Made by a program: the position numbers and the translations under genes
In this document: positions 25,375-37,100 of the stretch, in pieces
Position numbering within the stretch: the stretch's first letter is position 1
Layout of the letters: each line of letters opens with the position of its first letter
From: Mycogone perniciosa
Taxonomy: Eukaryota; Ascomycota; Sordariomycetes; Hypocreales; Hypocreaceae
Direction: 5' to 3'
DNA: 64,000 nt
NCBI GenBank assembly: GCA_025331125.1
Contig: JAOALB010000134.1
Coordinates: 1-64,000 of the forward strand
Notes under the pieces: generated by a model
Seen by the model: only the letters and a program-made list of their open reading frames with translations
Database searches by the model: none
Told to the model about the DNA's origin: nothing

Positions 25375-28300
25375 CTTTCTAGGAATTTATTATTATCCTA
25401 GGTAATATAGTGCTCTTTAATATATTAAAGTGTAGTATTCTTGTTAAATACTTTATATATAGCTTAAAGCGCTATTTATTAATAAGATCCTTTAAAGGTT
25501 TATTTTAAGATTTATCTAGTATATTTAATCTTTCTTTAGTTATAGTTAACCTATCTATTAAATGCATTTACTTATTTATTTTTAAATCCTTTTTAATAAA
25601 TTAAAATATAATTAAATTTTAAAAACTATTTTATACAGTAAATCTATTTTCTAATAAGTTATTAAAATATTATAAATAATATAATATTTTTATAATTAAT
25701 ATATACTTTAACTTTATATATTCCTTTTAATAGGTAATATTATTAGTTTTTAATATAAAAATAATAGTAAGGAATTCTTTATTATATATTAAATAGTTTA
25801 GTTCTGCGCTATATAATACTTTAAAGTAAAAGGCAATAAGGTATAGTTTATTATTTTTATCTTTTTAACTAAGCTAAACTCTTACAGTAAAGTTAAAAGC
25901 GTTTATTTTAACATTTATTTCTTTAAATAAGTTAAATATAATAAATATAGGTTCTTTTAAGATAAGCTGCTTAAAGTTATTAACAGCCTTTTATATATTT
26001 TATATTTATAGAAACGTTTAATCCTTTTTAGTAAATTTATAAAGAGTTTATACAATACTTTTATAGCCTTTTATAAATTATTAATAATAGTTAATAAATT
26101 TTAAAAAACTTTAAACTTCTTTCATTATTATGGGTATAGGCTAATCTTTTACTGTTTGCACTTTTAATAGATTTATATAAGTTTCTCTAAAAGTAATAAT
26201 ATACTTTAAGAAAATAACCTTTTATATATAGAATTTATATTTTTAAGTTCTAAAAATAATCTAATATTTTATAGTATCTATAATAGTTTATGGATATATT
26301 TTTTATATTTCTTAAAAGTATTTAAAAAATTAAAATATAATCTAAATAAATAATTATAGAAATAATTCAATACTCCTTTAATATATTATTAATTATTTCT
26401 TAAAATATTATAGGGGCATTAATAAAGCCGAAAAGTATAACTAAATATTTAAATAAGCTATATTTAATTTGAAATGCAGTTATTTATTTATATTCTTTTT
26501 TAATTTAAATAAAGTTATAAGCGCCTTTAAAATCCAATACTGTAAACTACTTTTTCCTATATAGTTTATCCTATGATTCTATAATTAATAGTAATAGAGT
26601 TTTATCTTTAATAGTAGTGTTATTAAGCTATTAATAGTCTATAATTAACTATAACTTACCTCTTTTCTTTAATATAAATATAATAGGATATCCTATTTTT
26701 AATAAAGAGCGTTAAATATATCCTTTAACTAATATATTATTTAAATAATTATATAGGCTTTTAAGTTTCTTTTTATTTAAATTATAAATCTTATAGAAAG
26801 TAATGCTTATATTATCTTTAAGTTTAATTATATAGTCCTATTAACTATATGCCAGTAGCTTTATATTAAGTATTTCTTTCAATAGCTTATTATATTTCCA
26901 GTATTCTTTAAAGATATTCTATAGTTATTTTAATAATACTATTACTTTAAAGCTTTTTATTTTAAGTATTTTATTGATATTATTAAATACTTTCTATAAA
27001 AAGGTAATTATTCTTTAAATTTATTTATTTTTCTTTTTACTTTATTCAAACTTTATTTTTAACTAAATTATTTCTATAATTAAATTAAAGGTAACTTTCC
27101 TAATTATTTTTATTAGCTTATTTAAAGGTTTTATATTTTAAGATCTTTTCCCTATAGTTAAATCCCTTTTAATAATTTTAATCGCTAAGGAAACCTTATT
27201 ATTGCATTAATAAAGCTGGCCGTTTCCCCTATTAATATTAAACTTATTGCATTTCAACTAAAAATAACTAAAAATAATATTATACTTATTAATATTTGCT
27301 ATATTATAAAAGACTACTCTTTTATATTTAGCGATTTTAAATTTAACATAATTAATCTTTTACTTAACCTATTTATTATTATATATAAAAGCTCCTCCTT
27401 TTTCTTAATAAAATTAATATAGTTTAATTTTATCTTTTTAAAGTAACTGTAAGCGATTTGCAGTTATAGGTGCAATAAAATTGCTTATTGCTCTGCTATC
27501 TATGAATATATATAGCCAATATCCTTTAACTATTATCTTTAATTTAAAATATACTAAATCCCTTTTATTACTTTTATTACTTGATATTTTAAAAGATATA
27601 ATTTATTAATTACTATTTTATAGGTCTTTTACAGGTAATATTTATTATTTCCTAATTCTTTTTATTTTATATAGATTTTATGGTTAATTAAAGTTCCTTA
27701 AAATATATACTACCTTTTTTTATTATAGGTAATTCCTTTATAAATAATAAAGTTAAACTAGTTTTAATATAGCTCTTTTATAATCTAGTTAATCTCTTTA
27801 TTTTTTAAAGTAAATTTATACTTTATATATTTCTATATTTACTACTTGTACAGTTTTTCCTATAAATAAATAGTATATTTATCCTTTTAACAGTATATAT
27901 AATCTAGTTATAAATATAAAGTATTTTTAATTTATTATATATACTAATCCTTTAACTTATTTAGCTTATATATAAGATACTTTATACTATTATACTTTAA
28001 ATAGTATTATTAATTGCATTTAAACCTTTTATTATAGCAAAAGTATTATTTTATAAACTTGTTTTAGCAGTAAATATAATATCCTTTAAACTTATATCTT
28101 TTAAATCTTTATAGTTAATAGTATTGCTTTAAGGTTTTAATATTTAATTTAATAATTATAACCTTAAAGTTTTAATATTATATAATTATAATTTATTTTT
28201 TAAAAGTATTACAATTTTATATTTATTCTATAAAATAAAACAGGATTTTAATTAAAAATATATTATATATTACTTTTTCTTAAAGGTATACTATATAACT

Positions 28301-29725
28301 ATACGCAATATAAATAACCTTAAATATAGTATAGTGCTCTTTATAAGTAAGGTTATTTACAGTATAATTTCTTTATTTATAAATATATATAGGTTTTGCT
28401 TATATAGCTAAGGCAGCTAAAACTACTTTAATAGTTATTTAATTATTAGCTTTATTTTATATATAAAGCTATTTATATAGCCATAAATATATTCTATTTA
28501 GTTATATATTTATAGTAATTCTTTAAATTATATAAAGGTAATATCTATTAATATTATTTTTAAAGCTGCTATATATTAATAATATATTTTTTAATCTTAA
28601 AAGTATAGTATTATATAGTAATAGTTTATATTATAAAAGGTTATTTTTATTTTTATTAGTAATATTACTACTATTAGTTTATCTTTTATTGCCTGCAGTA
28701 ATTTAATTAAAATAGTATTAGTTAATTACAGTAACTCTTTATTTATTTAAAACACTATTATCTTTATTTAACTTTATACAGTTAAAGTTTAAGTTTTGTT
28801 CTATTAAACTATCTAGGTGTAGTAAATATTTATTTACTTTATTTTCTTTAAATATATCTTTAAAAATTAAAAATCTAAATTCTAACTAGTATCCCTTTTA
28901 GTTTATTATAGATATTCATCTAGGTTGTTTTAAGTATTATCCTCTTTTATCTTTATTAAATTTATAAATAAAGCAGCTATTATCATAGTATATAGTCTAG
29001 TTAAATAATATATAGTTAATAGCTTTTAAAACTATATTAACCTTTTATTTAAGTTTTAGCGCAAGCTTTTAAGTTTTGTTAGTTTTTTGGTTTTTATAAA
29101 GCTTTATAGTCCTTTAAAATATATCTTAGCTTAATATAGTTATAATAAATAACCTTTACTTTTCCCTTTTAAATAGCATTTAAATCTATTTAACTAAATC
29201 TTTTATTATTAAAGCTAGCAATATATTTCTATTGCTTTTTACTTTAATTTATATATCTTTAATATTTATAAACTTATTTAAATAACTATTATCTTTTCTT
29301 TATATTTAAACAAAGTTTATAAAGTAAATTATCTATATCTATATATTCTTTAATAAACTTAATAATACTTTTATTATAAAAGAACTTATAAGCTTCCTTA
29401 ATTTAAGTTTATTATAAAAATATTTAATAAAAGCAAAGTTTCTTTATTTAACTTTAAAGGTATAGTTTTTAAAGTATATAATATAGTTAAAGCCTTTTTC
29501 CTTTTTAACTTAAATTTATAAGTTTATTTTCCATAGTATATTCTTTATTAATATTATTAACGATATTCTTTAATTTTTCTTTAAATTAATCATAGCTAAT
29601 AAATATAAACTATATTTACTTATTAGCTTTACTTTTATTATTAAGGAAATCCCTTTAAATAAATTTAAATTAGTTTAAAGCGTTTCCTTTAAATTATTTA
29701 ACAGCTAAAAGGATTTTATTAATTT
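25375..29725 (-). mobile_element. Gypsy-1 copy a (G1-a), 3'-truncated main part of the outer nest element
   Basis: This is a minus-strand Ty3/Gypsy element collinear with G1-b from about 35450 to 39790. Its reverse transcriptase is near 26300-26750; reading through stops, IYLDYILIF at about 26330-26365 stands at the YLDD-type catalytic motif. The left end is truncated, with the integrase region and 3' LTR missing. At 29725 it is interrupted by Copia-2 (duplication AATTT/AATCT). It resumes at 50608-50787 and again at 58164-58908, where its 5' LTR survives. Confidence 0.8.
29721..29725. repeat. target-site duplication AATTT (left) of Copia-2
   Basis: Partner AATCT at 50603-50607; one C-to-T difference. 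Confidence 0.82.
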
Positions 29726-30306
29726 TGTTAAAAAGGAGGGCTAAAAAGTAAGGATTCTAGTGTAAATAGATAACCTTCCTATTCCGGCTAGACCCGGAAA
29801 TAGGCCCGACACTAGGACCGAGTTCCTGGAGGAACCTCGGTGTAAGTCAGGAAATTTCTATTATCTTTAACGATAATAATTAAGCTAGGACCAGCTACCC
29901 TGCCTACCCTAGACTTAATACAATAGGCATACTAGCTATTATGAAAAATCTGACTAAAATGGTTTCCTGTTTGTATAGCTGTAAGTCAAGTTGGATAATT
30001 TCCTATATAAATGAATTTTGCGGAAAATAGGAATAAGGCTATAAACCTAATTCTACTACTGCATTCCTATTATTTAGTTAAAAGACTATTATAAAAGATA
30101 AAGCTATTATTTATACAATCACTTCTACACTAGCTATATATATACTAGATATTCTATAACTTCTAGCTATTAAATTATTTACAATTTAATTATTTATTTA
30201 TTATTAGCCCAATTAAACTCTCAGTTATTTCCTTATTACTGCGTTATATACAGCTTCCTAGAAGCTATATATAAATAAGGTTTAGTATAACCTTATTATT
30301 TTAATA
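29726..30306 (+). repeat. 5' LTR of Copia-2
   Basis: This 581-bp LTR starts TGTTAAAAAGGAGGG and ends TTTTAATA (TTTTGACA in the partner). It includes a relatively GC-rich block at 29785-29840 (CCGGCTAGACCCGG and GGAACCTCGG). It differs from 50022-50602 mostly by C/T and G/A. Confidence 0.93.
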
Positions 30307-30320
30307 GGTTATAAGCCTAA
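30307..30320 (+). promoter_or_regulatory. primer-binding site of Copia-2
   Basis: GGTTATAAGCC starts at the base after the LTR and complements the initiator-tRNA-Met anticodon stem-loop, as in Copia-1. Confidence 0.75.
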
Positions 30321-30439
30321 GAGAGTTTTCTTTAAGTCTCTATTAATAGATTTTTCTAGTAGTTACAGCACTTCCCTTAGCGCTACTATAGCACTTATAG
30401 TGGGTTTTTATAGTGCTTATCCTAATACTTATATCAGCA

Positions 30440-32002
30440 TTTTTAGATTTTGGCTACTAAAAGCTATTCCTAGGCTTCTACTGCAAATACTGTTGCAGTT
30501 ATAGTAATACTACTTATATTACTACCTCTATATATTATATAGTATATCTTTTATTTATATAGGATATAGGTCCGACATTAACAGTATAAGTTAACCTATT
30601 AAAGCTCCTAGCAGCCTTATTTCTTTAATTAAAGATAATAGCTCTTTTTAGCAGTAAAGGGATTTATTTATTTAAATACAGAATATAAAATAAAAGCTTT
30701 AAGTATAAAAGGCTTTTACTAAGATAATAAAGGTATAGTTTAAGGGTTAAAATAATACTATAACTTATCTATTTAATACTTTAGTTAGCCTAGCTGCTGC
30801 TATTTTAAATCTTTAACTTTAATAGACTACTAGTTTAATAAAGGTTAATCTTATAGCCTTTATTTTAATACTAATATAAACTCTTACCTTTATTCCTATA
30901 TCTATTTAAATTCTATTTTTATTAATTCTTTAACCTTAAACTATTATTTTTACTTTAAATAATAGTTTTATTAAAAAAGTATTAAAAAAAGTCTATAATC
31001 TTTTAAAAAGCTATAAACTAATAGGTTTTAATAATTTTAATTAGTGGAAATAGTCTTTAAATATTATATTAAAGGCTATAAATTACTATACCTTTATAGA
31101 AAATCCTATAGTTACTAATTCTTTATTTAATTTAAAATAAGCTTTATTATTTATACTAATTAAGGATAGTTAAACAGCTACTTTTACTATATCTATTATT
31201 TAGATTTAAAGCCTAAAAAAAGCATTTTTAGCATTATAGAGACTATATAGTTACTTTAATATACTTTAAAGAGATTCCCTTTATAAGGAATTTTACTTAT
31301 TAAATTACAGTAATTATAAAGGATTTTTAGCTGAATCTAACGCTACTTTTAATAGCTTATTAGCTAAGCTAGCTATTTTAAAGGTTAATATTAATATATT
31401 AAATTAAATAAATTAATATTTAAATTCTTTAAAAAAGGCTTATTTTTAATAAGCTAAAAGAATTAAAGGAACTATTAAATCTAGCAGGGCTATCAGGCAA
31501 TTAACTAAAGGTTTTAATATTTAGTTTCTTATAGTAGATATACTAAAAGAGACTAGTAATCTATCTTTTACTGTATATAAGGTTAATAAGGCCTTAGGGC
31601 CTTTTAAACCCTTTCAAGATTAATTGGCACCTTTTAGATTTCAAGGTTAAAAGCTAGCTTTTAACTCCTATAAAAGGAAAGGAAATCAGAAAAATTAAAA
31701 TAATAATTAAAAACAAGCTAAAGAGGATTATGCTTTTACTAGTATATATAATCTAGCTACTAGAGGGTATAGCTTAATAAAGCTATTAAAAGATTCCTTT
31801 ACTAAATCTATTATTAATTCAGATAGTAATCGAAATCTTTTATAAGCCCTAAATACTAAAAAAGGGAGAAAGTCTTTAATATCCCTTAACTCCCCTAAAC
31901 TTCCTATTTAAAATAGTCTATTATATAATACTAGATCTATAGTTTATATAGTTAATTCTAGAAAATGGTTTATAGACTATAAACCTAATAATAAGGAATT
32001 TA
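30440..32002 (+). pseudogene. Copia-2 gag and start of protease
   Basis: Reading through RIP stops, a gag-like segment at about 31035-31110 reads NNFN*WK*SLN (compare 'NFxxWxxxL'). A Gly-Phe-Asn-Ile segment near 31510 resembles the end of Copia gag. A decayed zinc knuckle follows near 31725-31775, with Tyr/Thr in place of several Cys. Just before the break, at 31965-32002, WFIDYKPNNKEF occupies the position of the protease 'W..DSGA' motif, so the active-site Ser-Gly is not preserved. The frame continues after 46391 with YTKGGPIKPKGTG, typical of the Copia protease flap region, which shows that Gypsy-2 inserted inside the protease coding sequence. Confidence 0.7.
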
Positions 32003-32007
32003 GTGTT
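32003..32007. repeat. target-site duplication GTGTT (left) of Gypsy-2
   Basis: Partner GCGTT at 46387-46391; one C-to-T difference. Confidence 0.85.
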
Positions 32008-32179
32008 TATTACAGCACAGAAAGGTAGGTCAGGGCAAATATTATTGTTGTGCCGTAGAGAACGAGAAAGCCCTGAGGCTTTACGGAAAGCTATAGCTAG
32101 GAACGCGTTAAGGCCTGGTTATATGACCGGGGCTTACGTAACAAGGCGTCAATATTGCATTACAGTTAGTGCTATAACA
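32008..32179 (-). repeat. 3' LTR of Gypsy-2
   Basis: This 172-bp LTR reads TATTACAG on the left and GCTATAACA on the right. With the partner LTR the ancestral ends were TGTTACGG...CCGTAACA, giving a long terminal inversion. A 71-codon open frame across it is an accident of its good GC content and is not annotated. It is far less RIP-mutated than the sequence on either side. Confidence 0.9.
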
Positions 32180-32181
32180 GT

Positions 32182-32198
32182 ACCCCCCCTCTTTATTG
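32182..32198 (-). promoter_or_regulatory. polypurine tract of Gypsy-2
   Basis: On the minus strand AAAGAGGGGGGG lies next to the 3' LTR. This fixes the orientation of the element. Confidence 0.75.
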
Positions 32199-33003
32199 CA
32201 CTATTCGGCCGCGAATAGCTATATTACTTATATAAATTGAAATTCTAGGTAATCTATCTTAATACTTCCAATATAAGGGTAAATAAGGCAAATTGTATAC
32301 TTTTTGGTATTAATAATCTATAGTTTAGTTATAGGCTTTAGTGTAGTGTAGTCTTTAATTAGTGGTCTATAGGTATTAGTTTCTTTCTAGCTATTTCCTC
32401 TTTTTCCTTTTTTATAATTCCTTTTAATGCTTATTGCAGTAAGCCTAGCTTTTCTAAGTTTCCTTTATAAAAGTTTTATATTACCCTTTTTTAGCCTTAC
32501 AAGTCTTTAGCTAGTTGCTATATAGCAGTATAATATTTTTATTTAATAAAGTAATAGAATCTGTTATTATTATAATAATTTAAAAGCGCTTTAAACTCCT
32601 ATTTCTTTTATACTTTATCTATACTATCTTCTCTTTTTAATATTCTGCCTTAAATATTCTTTAACTCAGCTTTATTAATTATCTTTTACCTAAAATATAA
32701 TAGGGTAGCTGTTTTAAGTTATAGGAAGGAGTTATATAGGACTAGGAAAATCTTTATACCTTTCAGCAGGCCGACAGCACAGGCTTATAGGTATACTTTC
32801 ATTATTATATAAGGCCCTGCCTATTTATTATCTAGCTTCTTTATTAACTAGTTAATCTTTATATTTTATATCGATAAAGACTTCCTGCCTAATAGTATAG
32901 ACTAGTAATACCTTTTTTTATATATTTGCGTTTTCTTTATATCTTTTTCCTAAAGCCTTAATAAAGGCATTTAACTATATAATAATATATTTACACCTCT
33001 TAG
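32199..33003 (-). pseudogene. Gypsy-2 3' end (downstream of integrase), degraded
   Basis: This AT-rich stretch lies between the polypurine tract and the G1-b insertion. By position it should hold the C-terminal part of pol and 3' untranslated sequence. I see no intact domain. It continues at 40686 after G1-b. Confidence 0.5.
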
Positions 33004-33008
33004 CAATA
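33004..33008. repeat. target-site duplication CAATA (left) of G1-b
   Basis: Partner CAACA at 40681-40685; one C-to-T difference. Confidence 0.85.
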
Positions 33009-33366
33009 TGTAACGATCCGGGTTAGTTCTCAACAGTTAAACCAAGGTTTATGGGTTTATATTAATAGAGAGGTCAGGGACAAATACTAAGCAGGGTAAT
33101 ATAGTCACAATTCTATAAAATAGGCAGTTTTAGTAAATATAATTTATTAACGACTGTTTAAGTAACTATACTAAATAAATAATAAACTAGTTATATATAT
33201 ATAAAGGAGATATTTTAAAGACTGATTATCTTTAAGTTATAGACTAATCCTTTAAAAGCGCAGACTATAGTATAAGAACTGGGGACTGCGATCTGGCTAT
33301 CGGTCTAGGTTATATATATTAATATATAATGTATATATATATAGGCTGCATATTCAGGTTATAATA
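33009..33366 (-). repeat. 3' LTR of G1-b
   Basis: 358-bp LTR starting TGTAACGATCCGGG and ending TTATAATA (GTCGTGACA in its partner). It is followed by a minus-strand purine run (complement of ATCCCCCTCTT), the polypurine tract. Confidence 0.93.
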
Positions 33367-33765
33367 CAATATCCCCCTCTTAATAGTCTTGCCTTTAAGA
33401 CTATAAGTTTTCTTCTTCTTTTATTATACATTATTCCCTTCTTTCTTTTTATTATACATTTATTATAAGTAACTGTATATTAAAAAAGTCTTTAGTTACT
33501 TCCTGTAAAGACTGTAAGCGCAATATCCTTTTATTATCTATTTCTGTTTCAGGTTTTTTAGTAGATATACTGTATATTTATTGTTTTAGGAATAAACTGT
33601 ATTGCTAAATGCTAAACGGAAATTTATTTTATTCTAAATGCATTTATTAAAAGAAAGCCTGCAATAAGGTGCTAGTGGCTTTATTTTATAGGTTTTTTAT
33701 ATATTATATTTTTGCATTACTAACCCTTCTTTTTAATTACTTATCTTTTTAATTAATAGAAAAAA

Positions 33766-34107
33766 CTTAATCGCGAAGAGGAAGAGTCTAGCGATAATTT
33801 AATAAACTTATAGCAGTAGATATCTAAGCTATAAGAATATCTTTTTGCGATAGTAGGTTATTTAGCTTGGATTCGCAAGATTTGTAAGAAAACTAAAGAG
33901 TGGGGTAAAGAGTTAACCTATTAAGGTATAGCGGAGCTTAACGCAGAGGATAATATTCTTCCTGCTTTTAACGCCTATAAGCAGTATATAGTTAAAGATG
34001 TCTAAGCGCTGGGGGTTATTAGCGAGGTAGATTAGTCCTCTTTTAGGATTAGCGAGGAGTTTACAAACGTAGGTTCCCTAATCTTAAAGACTAATAGAAC
34101 TGCTTAA
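33766..34107 (+). pseudogene. antisense coding-like stretch in G1-b, unknown protein
   Basis: A single + strand frame of 113 codons runs opposite to gag-pol between the 3' LTR and integrase. It holds only seven internal stops, all TAA or TAG, of the kind RIP makes from Gln, Arg or Trp codons. Between stops the residues look protein-like, for example YLAWIRKICKKTKEW and GIAELNAEDNILPAFNAY, with an acidic/polar N-terminal part and a possible coiled coil. GC content is clearly above the neighbours. I do not recognise the protein. It is absent from the equivalent place in G1-c, which suggests captured or exchanged sequence. No start codon was identified. Confidence 0.5.
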
Positions 34108-34119
34108 GTTTTATTTTAG

Positions 34120-37100
34120 CGTTTAATAGGTATTTAGTAGGTTCCTAAAAGTTATATTCCTCTTTATAGTTTTTCCATTTAATTAAATACTAGCATTTAT
34201 TATCTTTTACTTATATAGCTTTAATTTCTTTTACTTTATATTCTTCTTTAACTGCTAAGACTTTAATTAAGTCTATAATTAGTTTATTCTTTAATTTATT
34301 TTATAATATTTTCTTAAATAGTAAAATATAAAATACCAGGTAAATTCAGATACTATTTAATAGTATAAATTTATAAGTAACTTTTAAAATAACCTTTTTA
34401 ACTAAGTAAGGTTTAAGTTTCTTAAAATCTAATTTATTATTTAGTTATATTATTTTAATATTTGCAGTCTTTTTTCCTAGTAAATAATAATATCGGTAAA
34501 CTATATCTCCCTCTTTAAAGATTAATCCTTTTAATCTATACTTGTCAGTATACTTCTTTATTCTTTCTTATATAAAGTAAAGGTATACCTGTATTTCTTT
34601 ATATAACTGCTTTATATCTTTAAGTTTAATTTATACTTTATTAATATATAGCCTTTTCTTTAGCGCTTTATATATATCTGGCGTAAAGCTGTAGTTAATG
34701 TATATAGGATTAAGTCCAGTTAACTCTAAAATATCGCTATTATAGGACATTTATATAATTAGTAGTTTCTTTACCTAGTTATCTTAGTTAAAGTTAATAT
34801 AACTTCTTAAATAAGCTTTAATAACCTAATTAATGCATTCTATCTATCCGTCTATTTATAGGTAGTATATAGTATTAAGCTTATAATTTATACTTAATTA
34901 ATTTATAAGTGTTTACTAGAATTTAAATGTAAAGGTTAATCCTTAATTAGAAATAATTTTAGCTGGAATTATATAGCTAACTGTAATAAATTGCAGGAAT
35001 ATATAAGCTAGTATCTCTATATCTATTACTTCCTTATATAAAAAAAAGTAAGAGTATTTAATAAATTAGTCTATAATTATTAAAATACTATTATAGTTAA
35101 TCTTTAATCCTAGTTTAATAGATAGTAGTAGTTTAATAATAAAGTCTAATAAAATTAACTCTTATAGTCGTTTTAATACTAGCAAGGGTTATAGTTTCCT
35201 ATATAGTTTATATTTTAAGGTTTTAACTGTTCTATAAGTTATATAGCAAGAAATAATATCTTACACTACTTTCTTAAGCCTTTAAAACTCAAAATACCTT
35301 TAAACTTATTTGCAGGTCTTATAAATACTTTTATATCTATATACTACGTATTAATAAACTTCTATAACTATATTTTTCTAGAGTTTATCTAGGATCTAAA
35401 TCTTTCTATTTCATTATTAAGTTCCTTTATTATTAAACTTTATATCTTTTAGGAATCTATTATTATCCTAAATAGCGTAGTGCTCTTTAATGCATTAAAG
35501 TATAATATTGTTATTAAATACTTTATATATAGCTTAAAGTGCTATTTATTAATAGTGTCTTTTAAAGGTTTATTTTAAAATCTGCCTAGTATACTTAATC
35601 TTTCTTTAATTATATTTAGTTTATCTGCTAAATGCATTTACTTATCTATTCTTAGATCTTTTCCAGTAAATCAGGATATAGTTAAATTCTAAAAGGTATT
35701 TTATATAATAGATCTGCTTTCTAAAAAGCTATTAAACTATTGCAAAGTATATAATATTCTTGTAATTAATATATATTTAACTTTATATATTCCTTTTAAC
35801 AGGTAATATCGCTATTTTTTAAATATAAGAATAATAGCGAGGAATTCCTTATTATATATTAAATAGTTTAATTCTGCGCTATATAGTGCTTTAAAGTAGA
35901 AGGCAATAAAGTATAGTTTACTGTTTTTATCCTTTTAACTAAGCTAAACTCCTATAGCGAAGTTTAAAGCGTTTATTTTAACTTTTATTTCCTTAAATAA
36001 ATTAAATATAATAAATATAGGTTTTTCCGAGATAAGCTGCTTAAGCTTATTAAAGGCCTTTTATACATTTAATGCCTATAAAAACTTTTAATCTTTTTTA
36101 GTAAATTTATAGAGAGTTTATGCAATGCTTTTATAGCCTTTAATAAATTATCAATAATAATTAGCAAGTCTTAAAAAGCTTTAGACTTCCCTAACTATTA
36201 TAGGTATAGGCTAGTCTTTTACTGCTTATACTTTCGATAAATCTATATAAATTTCTTTAAAGGTAATAATATACTTTAAGAAAGTAACTTTCTATATATA
36301 GAATTTGCATTTCTTTAGTTTTATAAGTAGTTTAGTATTTTATAGTATTTATAATACTTTATAGATATATACTTTATATTCTTTAAAGGTATCTAAAAAG
36401 ATTAAAACATTATTTAAATAAATAACTATAAAGATATTAAAGTACTCTTTGAATATATTATTAATTATTTTTTAGAATATTGCTGGGGTATTAGTAAGGC
36501 TAAAAGGTATAACTAGGTATTTAAATAAGCTGTATTTAGTTTAAAAGGCAGTTATTTATTTGTGTCTTTCTTTAATTTGGATAAAGTTATAAGCGCTTTT
36601 AAAATTTAGCGCTATAAACTACTTTTTCCTATATAGTCTATCCTATAATTTTATAATTAATAGTAATAGTGTTTTATCTTTAATAGTAGCTTTATTAAAC
36701 TATCAGTAGTCTATAATTAACTGTAGTTTACCCCTTTTCTTTAATATAAATATAATAAAATAGCCTGCTTTTAATAAAAAGGGTTAAATATATCCTTTAA
36801 TTAATATATTATCTAGATAATTGTATAGGCTTTTAAGCTTTTTTTTATTTAGATTGTAAATTTTGTAGAAAGTAGTGCTAGTACTGTTTTTAAGCTTAAT
36901 TATATAGTCCTATTAACTGTATTCCAGTAGCTTTATATTAAGTATTTCTTTAAATAGTTTATTATACTTCTAGTATTTTTTAAAGATATTCTGCAGCTAT
37001 TTTAATAATACTGCTGTTTTAAGGCTTTTTATTTTAAGTATTTTATTAATATTATTAAATGCTTTCTATAAAAAGGCAATTATTCTTTAAATTTATTTAT

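Noticed and set aside
32003..32218. 71-codon frame on + with normal GC.
   Set aside because: It covers the 172-bp Gypsy-2 LTR and its target duplication. The partner LTR at 46215 does not keep the frame.
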